Origin: Pseudolabrys sp963742345
GTDB taxonomy: Bacteria > Pseudomonadota > Alphaproteobacteria > Rhizobiales > Xanthobacteraceae
Direction: 5' to 3'
Length of the DNA: 64,000 nucleotides
Assembly: GCA_963742345.1 (NCBI GenBank)
Contig: CAVULO010000015.1
Location: 434,001-498,000 of the forward strand
Numbering within the stretch: the stretch's first letter is position 1; the number at the start of each line of letters is the position of its first letter. The translations under genes were made by a program, and so were the position numbers. Shown here piece by piece: positions 62,215-64,000 of this stretch. The notes beneath the pieces were generated by a model. That model was given only the letters and a program-made list of their open reading frames with translations. It was not told where the DNA came from and did no database searches.

Positions 62215-64000
62215 ATGCATCGCTATCGCTCACATACCTGCGGCGCGCTTCGCGACAGCGATATCGGCACGACTGTGCGGCTGTCAGGCTGGTGTCACCG
62301 CATCCGCGATCATGGCGGGGTGTTGTTCATTGATCTGCGCGACCACTACGGGCTCACACAGGTCGTGGCCGACCCTGACAGTAAGGCTTTCAAGCTCGCT
62401 GAGACGCTGCGCTCGGAATGGGTCGTGCGCATCGACGGCAAGGTCCGCCAGCGCCCGGGTGGCACCGAAAACCCCGATCTGCCGACCGGCCAGGTCGAGG
62501 TCTACATTGACGAGATCGAGGTGCTTGGCCCTGCGGGCGAACTGCCGATGCCGGTTTTCGGCGAGCAGGATTACCCGGAAGAGATCAGGCTCGAATATCG
62601 CTTCCTCGATCTACGCCGCGACCATCTCCATGCCAACATCATGTTGCGCGGCAAGGTAATCGATTCAATTCGCCGGCGCATGAAGGAATCCGGATTTTTT
62701 GAATTTCAGACGCCAATCCTGACCGCATCCTCGCCCGAGGGCGCCCGCGATTACCTGGTACCTTCGCGGCTGCATCCGGGAAAATTCTACGCGCTGCCCC
62801 AGGCTCCGCAGCAATTCAAGCAGCTGATCATGATCGCCGGCTTTGACCGTTATTTCCAGATTGCTCCCTGCTTTCGCGATGAAGATGCGCGCGCCGACCG
62901 CTCGCCCGGCGAATTCTACCAGCTCGATCTGGAGATGAGCTTTGTAACCCAGCAAGACGTCTTCGACGCGGTCGAGCCGGTGATCCGCGGCGTGTTCGAA
63001 GAATTTGCCAACGGCAAGCCGGTGACGCCCAAGTTTCCGATGATCCCTTATGCCGACGCGCTGCGCAAATACGGCAGCGATAAACCGGATCTGCGCAACC
63101 CGATCGTGATGCAGGATGTGAGCGAGGCATTCCGCGGCTCCGGCTTCAAGATTTTTGCCAACATCCTGGCCGGGGACCCGTCGGCCCAGGTTTGGGCTAT
63201 CCCGGCGCCGAAAGGCGGCAATCGCGCCTTCTGCGACCGAATGAATTCCTGGGCGCAAGGCGAGGGTCAGCCCGGCCTTGGCTATATCTTCTGGCGCGAA
63301 GGTGAGGAGAGTGGTGCCGGTCCGCTCGCCAAGAATGTTGGGCCGGAACGCACAAAAAAAATCGCCGACCAGCTTAAGCTCGGCGTCGGCGACGCGGCAT
63401 TTTTTGTCGCCGGGAAACCGAAGGATTTCGTCAAGTTTGCTGGCCCTGCGCGTGCCAAAGTCGGTGAGGAGCTGGGTCTTATTGCCAAGGATCGATTTGA
63501 GTTCTGCTGGATTGTCGACTTCCCGATGTACGAGTGGAACGAAGAAGAGAAAAAAATCGACTTCTCTCACAATCCATTCTCAATGCCGAATTTGCCGGTC
63601 GATGAATTCCTTGCGCTTGATCCGAAGGACAATGACAAGTTGCTGTCGATCAAGGCGATCCAATACGACATCGTCTGCAACGGCATAGAACTGTCGTCAG
63701 GTGCGATCCGCAATCATCGGCCGGAAGTGATGAAGAAAGCCTTCGCGATTTCAGGTTATTCTGAAGACGTGTTGGAAAATAAATTCGGCGGCATGCTGCA
63801 TGCGCTCTCGCTCGGAGCGCCGCCGCACGGCGGCATCGCGCCCGGCATCGACCGCATTGTCATGCTGCTCGCCGGTGAAGAGAATTTGCGTGAGGTTGTG
63901 CTGTTCCCGATGAACCAGCGGGCCGAGGATCTCTTGATGGGTGCACCATCCGAAGTGACGTCGAAGCAGCTCAAGGAACTGCATATTCGGCTGGATTTAC
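62215..64000 (+). CDS. aspS: aspartyl-tRNA synthetase, 3' end cut by window
   Basis: Class II synthetase that charges tRNA with Asp. Residues 1-595 are in the window and the last few codons are not. The N-terminal anticodon-binding OB fold reads RSHTCGALRDSDIGTTVRLS. Class II motif 2 is FQIAPCFRDEDARADRSPGE and motif 3 is the GAPPHGGIAPGIDRIVMLLA segment. In the middle, the bacterial GAD insertion domain is present. The ATG at 62215 (MHRYRSH) is preferred; an ATG 6 bases upstream is also possible. Many bacterial AspRS also charge tRNA-Asn; that cannot be read from sequence here. Confidence 0.95.
   Translation, partial: MHRYRSHTCGALRDSDIGTTVRLSGWCHRIRDHGGVLFIDLRDHYGLTQVVADPDSKAFKLAETLRSEWVVRIDGKVRQRPGGTENPDLPTGQVEVYIDEIEVLGPAGELPMPVFGEQDYPEEIRLEYRFLDLRRDHLHANIMLRGKVIDSIRRRMKESGFFEFQTPILTASSPEGARDYLVPSRLHPGKFYALPQAPQQFKQLIMIAGFDRYFQIAPCFRDEDARADRSPGEFYQLDLEMSFVTQQDVFDAVEPVIRGVFEEFANGKPVTPKFPMIPYADALRKYGSDKPDLRNPIVMQDVSEAFRGSGFKIFANILAGDPSAQVWAIPAPKGGNRAFCDRMNSWAQGEGQPGLGYIFWREGEESGAGPLAKNVGPERTKKIADQLKLGVGDAAFFVAGKPKDFVKFAGPARAKVGEELGLIAKDRFEFCWIVDFPMYEWNEEEKKIDFSHNPFSMPNLPVDEFLALDPKDNDKLLSIKAIQYDIVCNGIELSSGAIRNHRPEVMKKAFAISGYSEDVLENKFGGMLHALSLGAPPHGGIAPGIDRIVMLLAGEENLREVVLFPMNQRAEDLLMGAPSEVTSKQLKELHIRLDL

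Noticed and set aside
62096..62659. 187-codon plus-strand frame over the start of aspS
   Set aside because: It is out of frame with the clear aspS reading, which shows AspRS motifs from 62215 to the window end.

Overview
The window is an uninterrupted stretch of chromosomal housekeeping DNA from an alphaproteobacterium. Gene content and order point to the Hyphomicrobiales, close to Bradyrhizobium, Rhodopseudomonas, Pseudolabrys and other Xanthobacteraceae. The evidence is high GC content, the runs lptF-lptG-lptD-surA-pdxA-rsmA, rpsF-rpsR-DUF2232-rplI and purM-purN / CDP-alcohol transferase / perM / hdaA / ppk1 / ppx / rnd / aspS, and several lineage-type hypothetical proteins. I found no rRNA, tRNA, insertion sequence, prophage, CRISPR array or other mobile element. 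Nearly all the DNA is coding, and base composition looks uniform throughout. The genus assignment is inference from gene order and recalled protein resemblance.

Layout. 1-7.4 kb: guanine nucleotide synthesis (guaB, guaA) with a MAPEG membrane protein, rsmB, a one-span Pro-rich protein, an Aat-family transferase and a YffB-type thioredoxin-fold protein. 7.4-14.3 kb: prfC, an orphan Bug/TctC receptor, nnrU, panB, a TPR membrane protein, a small lipoprotein and der. 14.3-26.8 kb, mostly minus strand: cvpA-purF-SDR, radA, alr, dnaB, a cyclopropane synthase, then rpsF-rpsR-DUF2232-rplI, with a divergent small cytochrome gene. 27-33.5 kb, plus strand: fatty acid synthesis (fabD, fabG, acpP, fabF), then mltG, yicC and gmk. 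33.5-41.2 kb, minus strand: LPS export and outer-membrane biogenesis (lptF, lptG, lptD, surA) with pdxA and rsmA. 41.5-50.9 kb: pepA-holC, a lipoprotein, an ABC-F ATPase, a DinB protein, ndk, a TerC protein, a molybdopterin oxidoreductase and a DoxX protein. 51-64 kb: purM-purN, phospholipid synthesis, PerM, HdaA, polyphosphate metabolism (ppk1, ppx), RNase D, a thiamine-diphosphate enzyme and aspS, which runs off the end.

Functional links. Purine synthesis appears three times (guaA/guaB, purF, purM/purN), together with gmk and ndk for nucleotide phosphorylation. The fab cluster feeds lipid A and phospholipid synthesis. Polyphosphate synthesis and breakdown are tightly linked, because ppx starts inside ppk1, and a candidate Pho box lies upstream of ppk1.

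Most unusual observation. Three genes are broken by a single extra A: the small lipoprotein near 12,704, the cytochrome near 23,695 and the essential acpP near 29,123. In each case removing the A restores a credible full-length protein. In each case the restored sequence at that point is GANTC, the site methylated by the alphaproteobacterial CcrM enzyme. The likeliest explanation is base-calling error at methylated sites in this assembly, so the reported acpP sequence should not be read as a true pseudogene. I did not find a convincing new defence or biosynthetic system here.
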